From assembly GCA_035541935.1 (NCBI GenBank), contig DATKMJ010000006.1, positions 1-51,759 of the forward strand: DNA of 51,759 bases, read 5' to 3'. The notes under the pieces are model-generated. The model searched no databases and had not been told where the DNA came from. It was given only the letters and a program-made list of their open reading frames with translations. Positions 1-8,127 of the stretch are shown here, piece by piece. Position 1 is the first letter of the stretch, and every line of letters starts with the position of its first letter. Both the position numbers and the translations under genes were made by a program. Origin of the DNA: Candidatus Binatia bacterium (lineage in GTDB: Bacteria > Vulcanimicrobiota > Vulcanimicrobiia > Vulcanimicrobiales > Vulcanimicrobiaceae).

Positions 1-1478
1 CGCGGCGAGTCGAAGGACTTCGAGAGCGTCACCGGAGCGCCGATCGATTTGCCGCCGAAACCAAGGCTGTCGCGGGTCGGGGTCACGGGCACCGCGCCGT
101 GAATCATCCCGACGTGACTTCCGACGTTGTGCTGATTGACGGTGAACGTGTGGCCGGAGATCGTCCCGTGCTTGAAGTTCCCGACGAGCGTTCCGTGCGA
201 TCCGTTATGCGGGAAGTAGTTGTAGATGTTCGTGACGTGCGTGACGTTCGTGATGTTCGTTCCCCAGCCGCCGTAGCCGCCGTAACCGTAGCCGCAGCAT
301 CCGCCCCATCCCCAGCCGTAGCCGGTCCAGGCCCAACCGGGATACCACGGATAGAACGGCGCGTACGGCGCGAGCGGATACCAGCCGATATAGGGATATC
401 CGTAGCCGCCGTAGCCGCCGTAGCCGCCGTAGCCGCCATACCCGTAGCCGCCGCCGCCGACGCCGATCGAGACGCCCCACCCCGGGCCGCCGAAACCGAA
501 GCCGAAGAAACCGACGAGCGCGGGCGACCACGCGGGCGTCGCCGCGTAATACGAGGGCGGCTGCCACGCCCAGCCGTAGCCGTTCGCGTAGTACCAGCGC
601 CCGTAGTGATATGGCGCCCATCCCCACGGCTCGTTGCCGACCCACGTCCAGCCGTAGCCGCCGGTCCATGTCCAGTTGCCGTCGCCGTACGGCGCCCAGT
701 TCGAAGTTTGCGTGGGAATCCACGATTGGCCGTAGCCCGAGACGTCCTGCCACTGCCCGTAGGCGCCGAGGTTATCGTAGCCGGCGATGTCGGGGCTCAA
801 GTTCGGGCTCGCCTCGATCGCGGCGGTCATCGTCTGATCGCGCTTCGCGCTGAAATCGTCGAGCGAGTCGTAGGCGGCCGCCGTCGTGTAGGTGATGGAC
901 GGATTCGAGGCCGTGCCGCGGGCGACGAGCGTCCGTCCTTCGCCGAGCGTGTACGTATGCTGCGGGGTCGTCACCTCGGCGCTTCCGCGGCGGGTCGTGA
1001 CCCAGCTCGAGCCGTCGTGGCCGATCGAGATTCTGTAATCGCCCTGCTGCCGAACGCGCACCGTTACCGATGGGGTCTCGACGTCTACCAATCCGGTGTC
1101 GTGGACGAGGCCGACGACGATCGTTCCGTCGGCGAGCTGCACCTGGCGATTGCCGGGGTCGTCGCTCGTGATGCGCGCCTGGACGTTCCCGCCGAGCCGG
1201 ATGGCCGTATAGCCGTCGAACTGGATCTCGGCACGCGAGCTTCCGCCGGTCGAGATGTAATCGCCTGGCAGGAGCGGCGCGTTGACGACCGCGCTGACCT
1301 GCTTGTTGCCGTCGCCGCGCTGGACGACGACCGAACCCGTGACGACGCTGATGCGGGTCACCCCTGGTCCGTTCTTATCTGGCGCAGGCTCCTGCGCGGA
1401 AGCCGGAAGAGCGGCGCTCAGGGTGACGCCGATTAAGGCGCACCCCGAGAGCAGGCTCGTAAACCATTTGCTACTCAT
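1..1478 (-). CDS. FecR-domain / DUF6600-like secreted Tyr-Gly-Trp-rich protein (C-terminus cut by window)
   Basis: An ATG at 1478 opens a frame that runs off the window start, so at least 492 residues are present and the C-terminus is missing. A GGGGAGGGG-type ribosome binding site lies about 15 bases upstream. The protein starts with a Sec signal peptide ending near PASAQ (residue ~30). A FecR-like beta domain follows (about 40-190: VTGSVVVQRG, GDYISTGGSSRAEI, then ETPSVTVRV). Next comes a region with the WAPYGDGNWTW / YGWTWVGNEPWGWAPYHYG pattern of DUF6600-type proteins, and then a Gly-Tyr tract of GGY repeats. No catalytic motif is visible. It is probably a surface or periplasmic structural protein; function unknown. 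The long arginine-rich reading frames on the opposite strand are shadows of the GGY and YGW codons. Confidence 0.8.
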   Translation of the reverse strand, partial: MSSKWFTSLLSGCALIGVTLSAALPASAQEPAPDKNGPGVTRISVVTGSVVVQRGDGNKQVSAVVNAPLLPGDYISTGGSSRAEIQFDGYTAIRLGGNVQARITSDDPGNRQVQLADGTIVVGLVHDTGLVDVETPSVTVRVRQQGDYRISIGHDGSSWVTTRRGSAEVTTPQHTYTLGEGRTLVARGTASNPSITYTTAAAYDSLDDFSAKRDQTMTAAIEASPNLSPDIAGYDNLGAYGQWQDVSGYGQSWIPTQTSNWAPYGDGNWTWTGGYGWTWVGNEPWGWAPYHYGRWYYANGYGWAWQPPSYYAATPAWSPALVGFFGFGFGGPGWGVSIGVGGGGYGYGGYGGYGGYGGYGYPYIGWYPLAPYAPFYPWYPGWAWTGYGWGWGGCCGYGYGGYGGWGTNITNVTHVTNIYNYFPHNGSHGTLVGNFKHGTISGHTFTVNQHNVGSHVGMIHGAVPVTPTRDSLGFGGKSIGAPVTLSKSFDSP

Positions 1479-1619
1479 CGTTTGCTATCGTTCCCCTCCC
1501 CACTATTGAAGCGGAAAGCGGGCCGTAAAGCATCGCGCCACGATTAGCGTACCATTAAGCTCGAATGAGAGGCGCGACCCGCCTCTCCGCCAAAGCGTCC
1601 CTTCGGAGGTACGAAGCCG

Positions 1620-1904
1620 ATGAGAGAGACAGACCGCGCGATGACCCGCCGCGCCTTCGTGAAGGGAGCCGTCGTGCTCCCGGCGCTTGCGGCGGCGCTG
1701 CTCGCCCAAACGGAGCCCGCGCAAGCCAAGGGCTCGAAGGCGCAATTCAAATATCAGGACTCGCCGAGCAACGGGCACAAGTGCTCGCAGTGCACGTTCT
1801 ACATCGCCGGGAGCTCGGCCAAGACGAACGGCACGTGCAAGATCGTCGATGGTTCGATCAGCCCCAACGGCTGGTGCACGGCCTTCGCCGCAAAATCAAG
1901 CTAA
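1620..1904 (+). CDS. High-potential iron-sulfur protein (HiPIP), Tat-exported
   Basis: A 94-residue protein starting at ATG 1620, placed 10 bases after a GGAGG site (1605-1609); an internal ATG at 1641 (MTRRAF) is possible. A twin-arginine signal is seen at residues 9-16 (TRRAFVKG), followed by a hydrophobic stretch and an AQA-type cleavage region near residue 36. Cysteines at 55, 58, 73 and 86 give the HiPIP pattern CxxC-x14-C-x12-C, with GWC and an aromatic residue after the last cysteine. HiPIPs carry one 4Fe-4S cluster cycling between 2+ and 3+ and act as soluble periplasmic electron carriers. Tat export fits, because the cluster must be inserted before transport. It is divergent from the FecR-like gene, and its redox partner is not visible in the window. 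Confidence 0.88.
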   Translation: MRETDRAMTRRAFVKGAVVLPALAAALLAQTEPAQAKGSKAQFKYQDSPSNGHKCSQCTFYIAGSSAKTNGTCKIVDGSISPNGWCTAFAAKSS

Positions 1905-2272
1905 GCGTCCTTGATTAGCGGACGCAGCTTCTGCAGAAAGCGGTTGTGACCGATTTTTCGCGAGCCCACCGGTCCAGAATTTGGGTTCAGGGTCAACTGC
2001 TCTGCGAATACCGTTATTGGCCGATCCGCAAATTGAGGGCACAGCCCAGAACCGCCGGCATCGTCTTTCGAAAGGGCGACGCCTTTCGAGCGAGTCGCAA
2101 CTACATTCTGGCGCGGGTTACTAGTAAAATGCGGCAGCCAGAGCGGTGCCTAAGTGCTCCGGACTTGAGCCCATTTCTTAGGCCGCTCGGTGCGACCGTT
2201 TGGAGCGGATCCCCAAGGCGCTCCGCAACGAGTTCGAGGCCGGATCCTTCGTGAGGTAGCGCGTCCTTCGAC

Positions 2273-2289
2273 AAGCTCAGGATGACACG
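2273..2289 (+). repeat. Dispersed CCTTCGAC...CTCAGGATGACAC repeat, simple copy
   Basis: The line reads GTCCTTCGAC, AAG, CTCAGGATGACACG (running to 2289 from the GTCC at 2273). It is the short form with an AAG centre and no inserted hairpin. Confidence 0.75.
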
Positions 2290-2300
2290 TTAAGTTCAGC

Positions 2301-2340
2301 GCTTCGACACGCGCGCTACGCGCACGGCTCAGGGTGACAC
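2301..2340 (+). repeat. Dispersed repeat, variant with an inserted arm
   Basis: The half GCTTCGAC and the half CTCAGGGTGACAC are separated by a GC-rich insert (ACGCGCGCTACGCGCACGG) that can fold on itself. Both halves match the simple copies; only the centre is expanded. Confidence 0.6.
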
Positions 2341-2363
2341 GGTAAAACGCGGGCCACGGATTG

Positions 2364-2532
2364 GGAAGCGCGCGAATGCGCTACGTGCTGCCGAGGGGCT
2401 TCCGACGCGAGCGCCATTGACACGAGGTCATGATTCTCCTCAAGAGGTGGCGCGAGCGCGGCTGAGCAGGAGCCCACACGATGTGGGCGACGAGCGGCCC
2501 CGAAGCAGCACGTAGAGCGTTCACGCGCTTCC
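2364..2532. repeat. Three-armed inverted-repeat element (possible structured RNA or mobile repeat)
   Basis: The outer arms 2364-2399 and 2497-2532 are 36 bases each and match as reverse complements at about 30 of 36 positions (shared blocks GGAAGCGCG, CTACGTGCTGC, GGGGC). Inside them are a stem closing at 2411-2416/2448-2453 (GCGCCA/TGGCGC) that contains a small TGAC/GTCA hairpin and CCTCAAGAGG, and a perfect hairpin at 2472-2488 (GCCCACA, loop CGA, TGTGGGC). The element is flanked on both sides by copies of the dispersed repeat. No coding capacity is convincing. Whether it acts as RNA, terminator or mobile DNA cannot be told from the sequence. Confidence 0.5.
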
Positions 2533-2535
2533 TGC

Positions 2536-2580
2536 GTCCTTCGACAGGCTCAGGATGACACAACAGGCTCAGGGTGACGC
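2536..2580 (+). repeat. Dispersed repeat, one full and one partial copy
   Basis: GTCCTTCGACAGGCTCAGG-ATGACACA is followed directly by a half copy (CAGGCTCAGGGTGACGC). It ends 7 bases before the thiolase stop codon. Confidence 0.75.
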
Positions 2581-2587
2581 GGGGTAG

Positions 2588-3775
2588 CTAGAGGAGTTCA
2601 AACAGGGCGGCGGCGCCGATGCCGCCCGCGGCGCACATCGTTACGACGACGTACTTCTCGCCGCGCCGCTTGCCCTCGATCAGCGCGTGCATCGTCATGC
2701 GCGCTCCGCTCATGCCGTACGGATGACCGATCGAGATCGCGCCGCCGTCCACGTTGAAGCGATCGTTGGGGATCCCAAGCACGTCGCGGCAGTAGACGGT
2801 CTGAACGGCGAACGCTTCGTTTAACTCCCAAAGTCCGATGTCGCCGATCGTCAGCCCGTGCGTCTGCAGCAGCTTGGGAACGGCGTAGATCGGCGCGATG
2901 CCCATCTCGCCGGGCTCGCATCCAACGACCGCGTAGCCGCGATAGAAACCCAGCGGCGTCAGGTTGCGCCGCCGCGCGAGTTCGGCGTCGACGATCGCGA
3001 CCGCGGCCGCGCCGTCGGAGAGTTGCGACGAGTTTCCGGCGGTGACCGACGTATCGGCGACGCCGGGAACCGCGCCTTTGAGCGCGGCGAGTCCGGCGAG
3101 CGTCGTCTCGGGACGATTGCCTTCGTCTCTCTCGAGCTCGACGCGGTGCTCGCTAACCGCACCCGTCGCTTTGTCCTGTTCGTACTTCCACGATGCGAGC
3201 GGCACGATCTCCGCGTCGAACCGTCCGGCCGCCTGCGCGGCGGCGGTGCGCTGCTGGCTCTGCAGCGCGTACTCGTCCTGACGATCGCGCGAGACCCTAT
3301 ACTTCTTCGCGACGAAGTCGGCGGTGTAGAGCATCGGCGTGTAGAGATCGGGGACGTCGCGCAGCAGCCGCTCCTCGGTAATGAAGCGCAGGTTCAGGCC
3401 GTTCTGAACCATGCTGATAGACTCGACGCCGCCGGCGATGACGGCGCTCGCGCCGTCCACGATGATGCGCTTTGCGCCGGCGGAGATCGCGTCGAGCCCC
3501 GACGCGCAGAACCGGCTCACGGTCTGGCCCGCGACGCTCACCGGACAGCCCGCGCGCAGCGCGCTCTCGCGACCGATGTTGTTGCCGGTCGCGCCCTCGG
3601 GAAGGCCGCACCCGATGATGACGTCGTCGATCTCCGCCGGCTCGAGCCCCGCCCGCGCGATCGCGTGCTCGACGGCGTGACCCGCCATCGTCGCGCCGTG
3701 CGTCTGATTGAAGGCGCCGCGAAACGCGCGCCCGATCGGCGTGCGCGCCGCCGAGACAATCGCCGCTTCACGCAT
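2588..3775 (-). CDS. fadA: Acetyl-CoA C-acyltransferase (thiolase)
   Basis: A 395-residue thiolase, the normal family length, starting at ATG 3775 (MREAAIVSAARTPIG). The frame is open further upstream, but that part is only the antisense-like tail of the preceding gene. The nucleophile cysteine lies in RFCASGLDAI (about residue 89), the catalytic histidine in GHPYGMSGARM (about 349) and the second cysteine in MCAAGGIGAA (about 380). The enzyme carries out the last beta-oxidation step, cleaving 3-ketoacyl-CoA with CoA to acetyl-CoA and a shortened acyl-CoA. It overlaps the preceding hydratase/dehydrogenase gene by 8 bases and is the last gene of a three-gene operon, so it very likely serves fatty-acid degradation rather than polyhydroxyalkanoate synthesis. 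Confidence 0.95.
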   Translation of the reverse strand: MREAAIVSAARTPIGRAFRGAFNQTHGATMAGHAVEHAIARAGLEPAEIDDVIIGCGLPEGATGNNIGRESALRAGCPVSVAGQTVSRFCASGLDAISAGAKRIIVDGASAVIAGGVESISMVQNGLNLRFITEERLLRDVPDLYTPMLYTADFVAKKYRVSRDRQDEYALQSQQRTAAAQAAGRFDAEIVPLASWKYEQDKATGAVSEHRVELERDEGNRPETTLAGLAALKGAVPGVADTSVTAGNSSQLSDGAAAVAIVDAELARRRNLTPLGFYRGYAVVGCEPGEMGIAPIYAVPKLLQTHGLTIGDIGLWELNEAFAVQTVYCRDVLGIPNDRFNVDGGAISIGHPYGMSGARMTMHALIEGKRRGEKYVVVTMCAAGGIGAAALFELL

Positions 3776-5729
3776 GCGCGGGCTCTTTTCGCGCGTTCCA
3801 CATCGGACCGCCGAGGTGCGGCGGAAAGCCGTAGCCGTAGACGTAGACGATGTCGATGTCGCCGGGCCGCAGCGCGACGCCCTCTTCGAGCAGACGCTCG
3901 CCGCGCTGGACGAGAGCGCGCAGCAAACGTTCGCGGATCTCGTCGTCGGAGATCTCGCGCGGCGCGATGCCGGCCTCGCGTGCGGCCTGCGCGAAGAGCG
4001 CATCCACTTCCGGATCTGGAATCGGCTCGCGCCCCTTGCCGACGGCCTTGTCGTATCTGAAGTAGCCGGCTCCCGTCTTCTGACCCAGGCGCCCCATTTC
4101 GACGAGACGCCCGAGCACGTTCGTGCGCCCGAATGCCTGTGCGCCGCTCGCCGCTTGGACCTGGCGCCCGATATCGAGCCCGGATAGATCGCTCATCGCG
4201 AAGGGGCCCATCGGAAATCCGAAGCGTTTCATCACCGCGTCGACGCGCGCCGGAGGCACGCCCTCTTCGGCGATCGCGTTCGCCTCGCGAAGGTAGTCGA
4301 AGATCATGCGATTGCCGATGAAGCCGAACGCGTTGCCCGAGAGCACGCCCTTCTTCCGCAGCGTCTTGGCGAGCGTAAACGCCGTGGCGAGCACCTCCGG
4401 CGAGGTCTTATCGCCGCGAACGATTTCGAGCAGCGGCATGATGTTCGCGGGCACGAAGAAGTGGAGGCCGACGACCGACGCAGGGCGTTTCGTCGCCTTC
4501 GCGATTTCGTCGATGTCGAGCGTCGAGGTGTTCGTCGCCAAAATCGCGCCGGGCTTTGCAATCGCATCGAGCTTGGCGAAGACCTCGCGCTTTACGTCGA
4601 GGCTTTCGAAGACCGCTTCGACGATGACGTCGGCGTCGGCGAGCCGGCTCCAATCGTCGGTAAACTCGATCAGTTGCGCGCGCTTCCAGGCCTCCTCTTG
4701 CGTGAGCTTTCCTTGCTGCACGCGATACATGAACATCCCCATCACCGTCTGGCGCGCCGTATCGACCGCCGCGTCGCTGCTATCCACGACGACGACCGGA
4801 ATCCCGGCCTGCGCGAAGGCGATTGCGATGCCGCTTCCCATCGTCCCCGCGCCGACGACGCCGGCACGCTCGATCGGCAGCGCCCGCGCCTCGGGGAGCC
4901 CGGGAATCCTCGACAGCTCGCGCTCTGCGAAGAAGAGATGGCGCAGCGCCTGCGAGGGCTCGGAGCGCACGAGCTCGTCGAAAAGCCGCGCCTCCCGCGC
5001 GAGCCCGAAGTTGAAAGGCAGCTCGACCGACGCCTGGACCGCGTCGATCAGTTTGTGCGCCGCTAGGCCGCCGTTCGATTCGGGCGGCACCATCTTATGC
5101 GCCTGGGCCACGACGTACGGCGCGGCTTGCATCGGCACGTCCTTCGCGACGATCGCCTCGCGCGCGCTCGCGCGACGTTTCGGCCGAGCGGCAAGCTCGC
5201 GCGCCGCCACGACGACGTCACCCTCGGCGACCTCGTCGAGGATCCCCAACTCGAGGGCACGCTTCGCGGGAACCGGCGTGCCCTTGAGCATGAACTCGAG
5301 GGCGGCCCGCGCACCGATCAGGCGCGGCAGGCGCTGCGTGCCGCCGGCTCCCGGCAGCAGACCGATGAGGATCTCCGGCAGACCGAGCTTCGCGGCGGGC
5401 GTCGCGACGCGATAGTCGCAAACGAGCGCGAGCTCGACGCCGCCGCCGAGGCAGTTGCCGTCGATCGCGGCGACGTGCGTCTTGACGCTCGACTCGATCG
5501 CCGCGATGACGTCGCGGATCGTCACCGCACCGGCGGGCAACTCCGCGTTGAAGTCGTTGATATCCGCTCCGGCCGAGAAGAGCCCGTTCGCCCCGGCGAT
5601 AACGACGGCTGCAACGGTATCGTCGGCGTGCGCGCGCTCGATCTCACCCAGGAGCTTCGCGCAATACGCGAAGGAGAGCGTGTTGAGCGGTGGATTGTCG
5701 AGGGTGACGACCGCGACGTTCGAGTTCAG
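3768..5729 (-). CDS. fadJ: Enoyl-CoA hydratase / 3-hydroxyacyl-CoA dehydrogenase bifunctional protein
   Basis: A fused beta-oxidation enzyme of about 653 residues. The N-terminal crotonase fold (about 1-190) has the oxyanion loop FSAGADINDF and two glutamates, in GGGVELALVCDYR and LGLPEILIGLLPGAGGTQRL. The NAD-binding domain starts at GAGTMGSGIAIAFAQAG (about 294), followed by VGLHFFVPANIMPLLEIV and NAFGFIGNRM, and then the C-terminal dehydrogenase domain. It hydrates trans-2-enoyl-CoA and oxidises the product with NAD+. The start is unusual: homology begins where the upstream dehydrogenase gene stops, but no ATG, GTG or TTG lies there in frame. The best candidate is CTG at 5729, overlapping that gene's TGA. 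The frame is open upstream to 5972, but that part is arginine-rich shadow sequence. Confidence 0.9.
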   Translation of the reverse strand: MNSNVAVVTLDNPPLNTLSFAYCAKLLGEIERAHADDTVAAVVIAGANGLFSAGADINDFNAELPAGAVTIRDVIAAIESSVKTHVAAIDGNCLGGGVELALVCDYRVATPAAKLGLPEILIGLLPGAGGTQRLPRLIGARAALEFMLKGTPVPAKRALELGILDEVAEGDVVVAARELAARPKRRASAREAIVAKDVPMQAAPYVVAQAHKMVPPESNGGLAAHKLIDAVQASVELPFNFGLAREARLFDELVRSEPSQALRHLFFAERELSRIPGLPEARALPIERAGVVGAGTMGSGIAIAFAQAGIPVVVVDSSDAAVDTARQTVMGMFMYRVQQGKLTQEEAWKRAQLIEFTDDWSRLADADVIVEAVFESLDVKREVFAKLDAIAKPGAILATNTSTLDIDEIAKATKRPASVVGLHFFVPANIMPLLEIVRGDKTSPEVLATAFTLAKTLRKKGVLSGNAFGFIGNRMIFDYLREANAIAEEGVPPARVDAVMKRFGFPMGPFAMSDLSGLDIGRQVQAASGAQAFGRTNVLGRLVEMGRLGQKTGAGYFRYDKAVGKGREPIPDPEVDALFAQAAREAGIAPREISDDEIRERLLRALVQRGERLLEEGVALRPGDIDIVYVYGYGFPPHLGGPMWNARKEPAHA

Positions 5730-7549
5730 ACCGTCACCGCCGTTCTGCGATCGAGGTCGAACTGCGCGTCGCTCAGCGTCATGACGTCGGCGGCGCCGTC
5801 GACGATCTGCCGTTTGAGCCAGGCGCTCTGTGAGAGCACGTGCGTCGCGTAAAACGACGCGGTCGCGAGCTTGGCGCGATAGAACTCGGCCTCGGCGTCG
5901 CCGCCGGCGATCTTCTCCGCGGCGATCTTCGCGGCGCGCGCCATCTGCCAGCCGCCCGCGACGACGCCCCACAGCCGCAGATATGGCACCGAGCAGGCAA
6001 AGGCGCGATGGAGATCGCCCATCGCGCTCATGCCGATCGCTTGCGAGGTCTCACCGAGCGTTGCGAGCGCGCGCGAGAGCGTTTCACCGATTCGTTTGAC
6101 CACCGGATCCGAATGGCCGGCGCACTCCTTCGCGACGCCCTCCATCTGCTTGCCGACTTTCGTCGCGGTAGCGCCCATGTCGCGCAAGAGCTTGCGCCCG
6201 ACCAAATCGAGCGCCTGGATCCCGGTCGTGCCTTCATAAATCGGAATGATGCGCACGTCGCGGTACTGTTGCGCGATGCCGGTCTCTTCGATGTAGCCCA
6301 TTCCGCCGAAGACCTGCAGCGCCGTCGAACATAATTCGACCGCGTTCTCCGTGCACCAGCCCTTGACCACCGGAATCATCAGCTCGACGAACGCCTTGTG
6401 CTCCTTACGCACGCGCTCGTCCGGATGGCGCGCGGCGTAGTCGAGCGACGCCGCCGTGACGTAGGCAAGCCCGCGCATCGCCTCGATCGTCGCCTTCTGC
6501 CACATGAGCATGCGCCGCACGTCGGGATGCTTGAAGATCGCTTCGGGTTCGCGCGAGCCGGGTTTGAGATCCCGCCCCTGCACGCGCTCTTTCGCGTACT
6601 CGAGCGCGCTCTGATAGGCGCGATCGGCGAGCGCGATGCCCTGGACGCCGACGGAGAACCGCGCCGCGTTCATCATGATGAACATGTACTCCAGGCCGCG
6701 GTTGGGCTCGCCGACGAGATAGCCGACGGCGCCCTCGCCCTTCTCGCCGTAGTTGAGCATGCAGGTCGGGTTGCCGTTGATGCCGAGTTTGTGCTCGATG
6801 CTCGCGCAGACGACGTCGTTGCGCTCGCCGAGCGTGCCGTCGCCGTTCACGAGAAACTTCGGAACGATAAAGAGCGAGATGCCCTTCGTTCCCTCGGGCG
6901 CATCGGGGAGACGCGCGAGCACGAGGTGGATGATGTTTTCGGCCATGTCGTGCTCACCGAACGTGATGAAGATCTTCGTTCCGCTGATGCGGTGACGATC
7001 GCCGTCCGGAACCGCGCGAGCGCGCACCTGGGCGAGATCCGAGCCTGCCTGCGGTTCGGTCAGGCACATCGTGCCCGTCCACTTTCCCGAGACGAGGTTC
7101 GGAATGTAGCGCTGCTTCTGCTCGTGCGACCCAACGAGCTCGATCGCTTCGATCGCGCCTTGATTGAGCAGCGGGCCGTTGGCGAAGCCGATGTTTGCCG
7201 CGTTCCACATCTCCAGCGTCGGCCCGAGGAGGATCTGCGGCAGTCCCTGGCCGCCGTACTCGGCCGGAACCGGCAGCCCGATCCAGCCGGCGTCGGCAAA
7301 CTTCTTGTAGGCCTCTTTGAAGCCGGGCGGCGTGGAGACCTCACCGGCGCTCCACGTGCAGCCGGTCCGGTCGCCCGTCCGATTGAGGGGGTCGAGCACC
7401 CCGGAGGCAAAGGCGGATGCCTCTTCGAGGACGGGATCGAGCACGTCGAGCGTCTCCCCGTATCCTGGGAGCGCGGCGACCTGCTCGATCCCGGCGAGTT
7501 CGCGCAGGGCGAACTGCATGTCGCGCAGCGGGGCACGATAGGCGCTCAT
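5726..7549 (-). CDS. Acyl-CoA dehydrogenase, long form (about 600 residues)
   Basis: A 607-residue flavoprotein, longer than the usual ~380 residues because of a C-terminal extension found in the long-form acyl-CoA dehydrogenases. It starts at ATG 7549 behind a good AGGAAG site. Visible motifs are CLTEPQAGSDLAQVRARA and TKIFITFGEHD in the FAD/substrate domain, and IPIYEGTTGIQALDLVGRK (about 435-452), which carries the catalytic glutamate. It performs the first beta-oxidation step, FAD-dependent formation of trans-2-enoyl-CoA, passing electrons to an electron-transfer flavoprotein not seen here. It is the first gene of the operon with the hydratase/dehydrogenase and thiolase. An AT-rich palindromic region upstream is the likely control site. 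Confidence 0.95.
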   Translation of the reverse strand: MSAYRAPLRDMQFALRELAGIEQVAALPGYGETLDVLDPVLEEASAFASGVLDPLNRTGDRTGCTWSAGEVSTPPGFKEAYKKFADAGWIGLPVPAEYGGQGLPQILLGPTLEMWNAANIGFANGPLLNQGAIEAIELVGSHEQKQRYIPNLVSGKWTGTMCLTEPQAGSDLAQVRARAVPDGDRHRISGTKIFITFGEHDMAENIIHLVLARLPDAPEGTKGISLFIVPKFLVNGDGTLGERNDVVCASIEHKLGINGNPTCMLNYGEKGEGAVGYLVGEPNRGLEYMFIMMNAARFSVGVQGIALADRAYQSALEYAKERVQGRDLKPGSREPEAIFKHPDVRRMLMWQKATIEAMRGLAYVTAASLDYAARHPDERVRKEHKAFVELMIPVVKGWCTENAVELCSTALQVFGGMGYIEETGIAQQYRDVRIIPIYEGTTGIQALDLVGRKLLRDMGATATKVGKQMEGVAKECAGHSDPVVKRIGETLSRALATLGETSQAIGMSAMGDLHRAFACSVPYLRLWGVVAGGWQMARAAKIAAEKIAGGDAEAEFYRAKLATASFYATHVLSQSAWLKRQIVDGAADVMTLSDAQFDLDRRTAVTV

Positions 7550-7579
7550 GTGGCTTCCTCTTCCTTCTTATTTGCAGTA

Positions 7580-7611
7580 TGCCCAAACGGGCATTATATT
7601 AAAAATAATAT
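7580..7611. promoter_or_regulatory. AT-rich palindromes and -10-like box upstream of the beta-oxidation operon
   Basis: Two inverted repeats sit side by side in an AT island of an otherwise GC-rich region: TGCCC-AAAC-GGGCA (7580-7593) and ATATTA-AAAA-TAATAT (7596-7611). On the minus strand a perfect TATAAT (7598 down to 7593) lies between them, 44 bases before the acyl-CoA dehydrogenase start. No clear -35 was found. Placement of palindromes around a -10 box suggests a repressor operator, possibly for a TetR-type fatty-acid regulator, but no regulator gene is present here. Confidence 0.4.
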
Positions 7612-7630
7612 GTCGGCGGTTGGTTTCGGG

Positions 7631-7644
7631 GGCCGCCGGCGGCC
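7631..7644. repeat. GC-rich perfect palindrome in the divergent spacer
   Basis: GGCCGCCGGCGGCC is a perfect 14-base palindrome, followed at once by more GC palindromes (CCCCGGGG). It lies between the divergent beta-oxidation operon and the small secreted protein gene. Its role is unknown; it could separate the two promoters. Confidence 0.35.
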
Positions 7645-7772
7645 TCCCCGGGGCGCCGGGGGAATTAAAAGTTGTGCAAAAGGCGGCGCCTGCTTGCCGA
7701 TAACCGTAACGCCGCAGTCTATTCTACTCGTATTACCAATCGTCAACCATTGCAAGGAGTTACACGATTACG

Positions 7773-8102
7773 ATGTTCCTGTCACTACTCTTATCCGCCA
7801 TCACGATGAACCCGGCGTTCGCGCCGAGCATGCACGCTCCCACCGAGGGAATCATCCAGGCCCAGTCGCTCTCGCCCGATAGCTCCTGCAAGCCGGGGGC
7901 GATCTGCGCATCCACGACGTTCAATAAGAACGGCTGCTTCTTCAATAACTTCTGGAACGGCAACAAAGGCGGGACGCCGCTGACGATCGACGTCACGCAA
8001 ACCGGCAACAACGGCAGCAAGGTCTACGTCTACTGGGTCAACGCGACGAACAAGACGATCGGCATCGCGGGATCGGCCCAGGCGAAGTACTACTGCCCCT
8101 AG
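7773..8102 (+). CDS. Small secreted protein with four cysteines, unknown function
   Basis: A 109-residue frame starting at ATG 7773, with AAGGAG about 13 bases upstream, which is a little far. The N-terminus (MFLSLLLSAITMNPAFA) looks like a short signal peptide. The rest is rich in Asn, Gly and Thr, with cysteines at 39, 45, 55 and 108 that could form two disulfides outside the cytoplasm. I do not recognise the family. It is divergent from the beta-oxidation operon and converges on the macroglobulin gene, from which only 25 bases separate it. Codon use and composition look genuine, and the minus-strand frames over it look like shadows. Confidence 0.6.
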   Translation: MFLSLLLSAITMNPAFAPSMHAPTEGIIQAQSLSPDSSCKPGAICASTTFNKNGCFFNNFWNGNKGGTPLTIDVTQTGNNGSKVYVYWVNATNKTIGIAGSAQAKYYCP

Positions 8103-8127
8103 GGCGGAGGAACCGGCCGCAGCGCCG

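Larger units (their letters stand above)
1905..2587. other. Gene-free stretch with repeats and a structured element
   Basis: No convincing gene lies between the HiPIP gene and the end of the thiolase gene. The only sizeable forward frame (1946-2254) has no family resemblance, no ribosome binding site and atypical composition. The second half holds three copies or variants of the dispersed CCTTCGAC/CTCAGGATGACAC repeat and a three-armed inverted-repeat element, listed separately. Confidence 0.6.

Noticed and set aside
99-1436. Long plus-strand open frame, 445 codons
   Set aside because: It is the antisense of the FecR-like gene: arginine/valine/aspartate-rich low-complexity product, no homology, no ribosome binding site.
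1946-2254. Plus-strand frame of 102 codons after the HiPIP gene
   Set aside because: No recognisable family, no ribosome binding site, and composition unlike neighbours; the region is better seen as intergenic.
2381-2563. Minus-strand frame of 60 codons over the three-armed element
   Set aside because: It is translated from the inverted-repeat structure and a dispersed repeat (CHPEPVEG-type start), a known kind of repeat artefact.
3776-4003. N-terminal extension of the thiolase
   Set aside because: Out-of-frame read of the upstream gene; ATG 3775 gives the normal family start and length.
5730-5972. N-terminal extension of the hydratase/dehydrogenase
   Set aside because: Arginine-rich sequence lying antiparallel in frame to the acyl-CoA dehydrogenase gene on the same strand; no homology before 5729.
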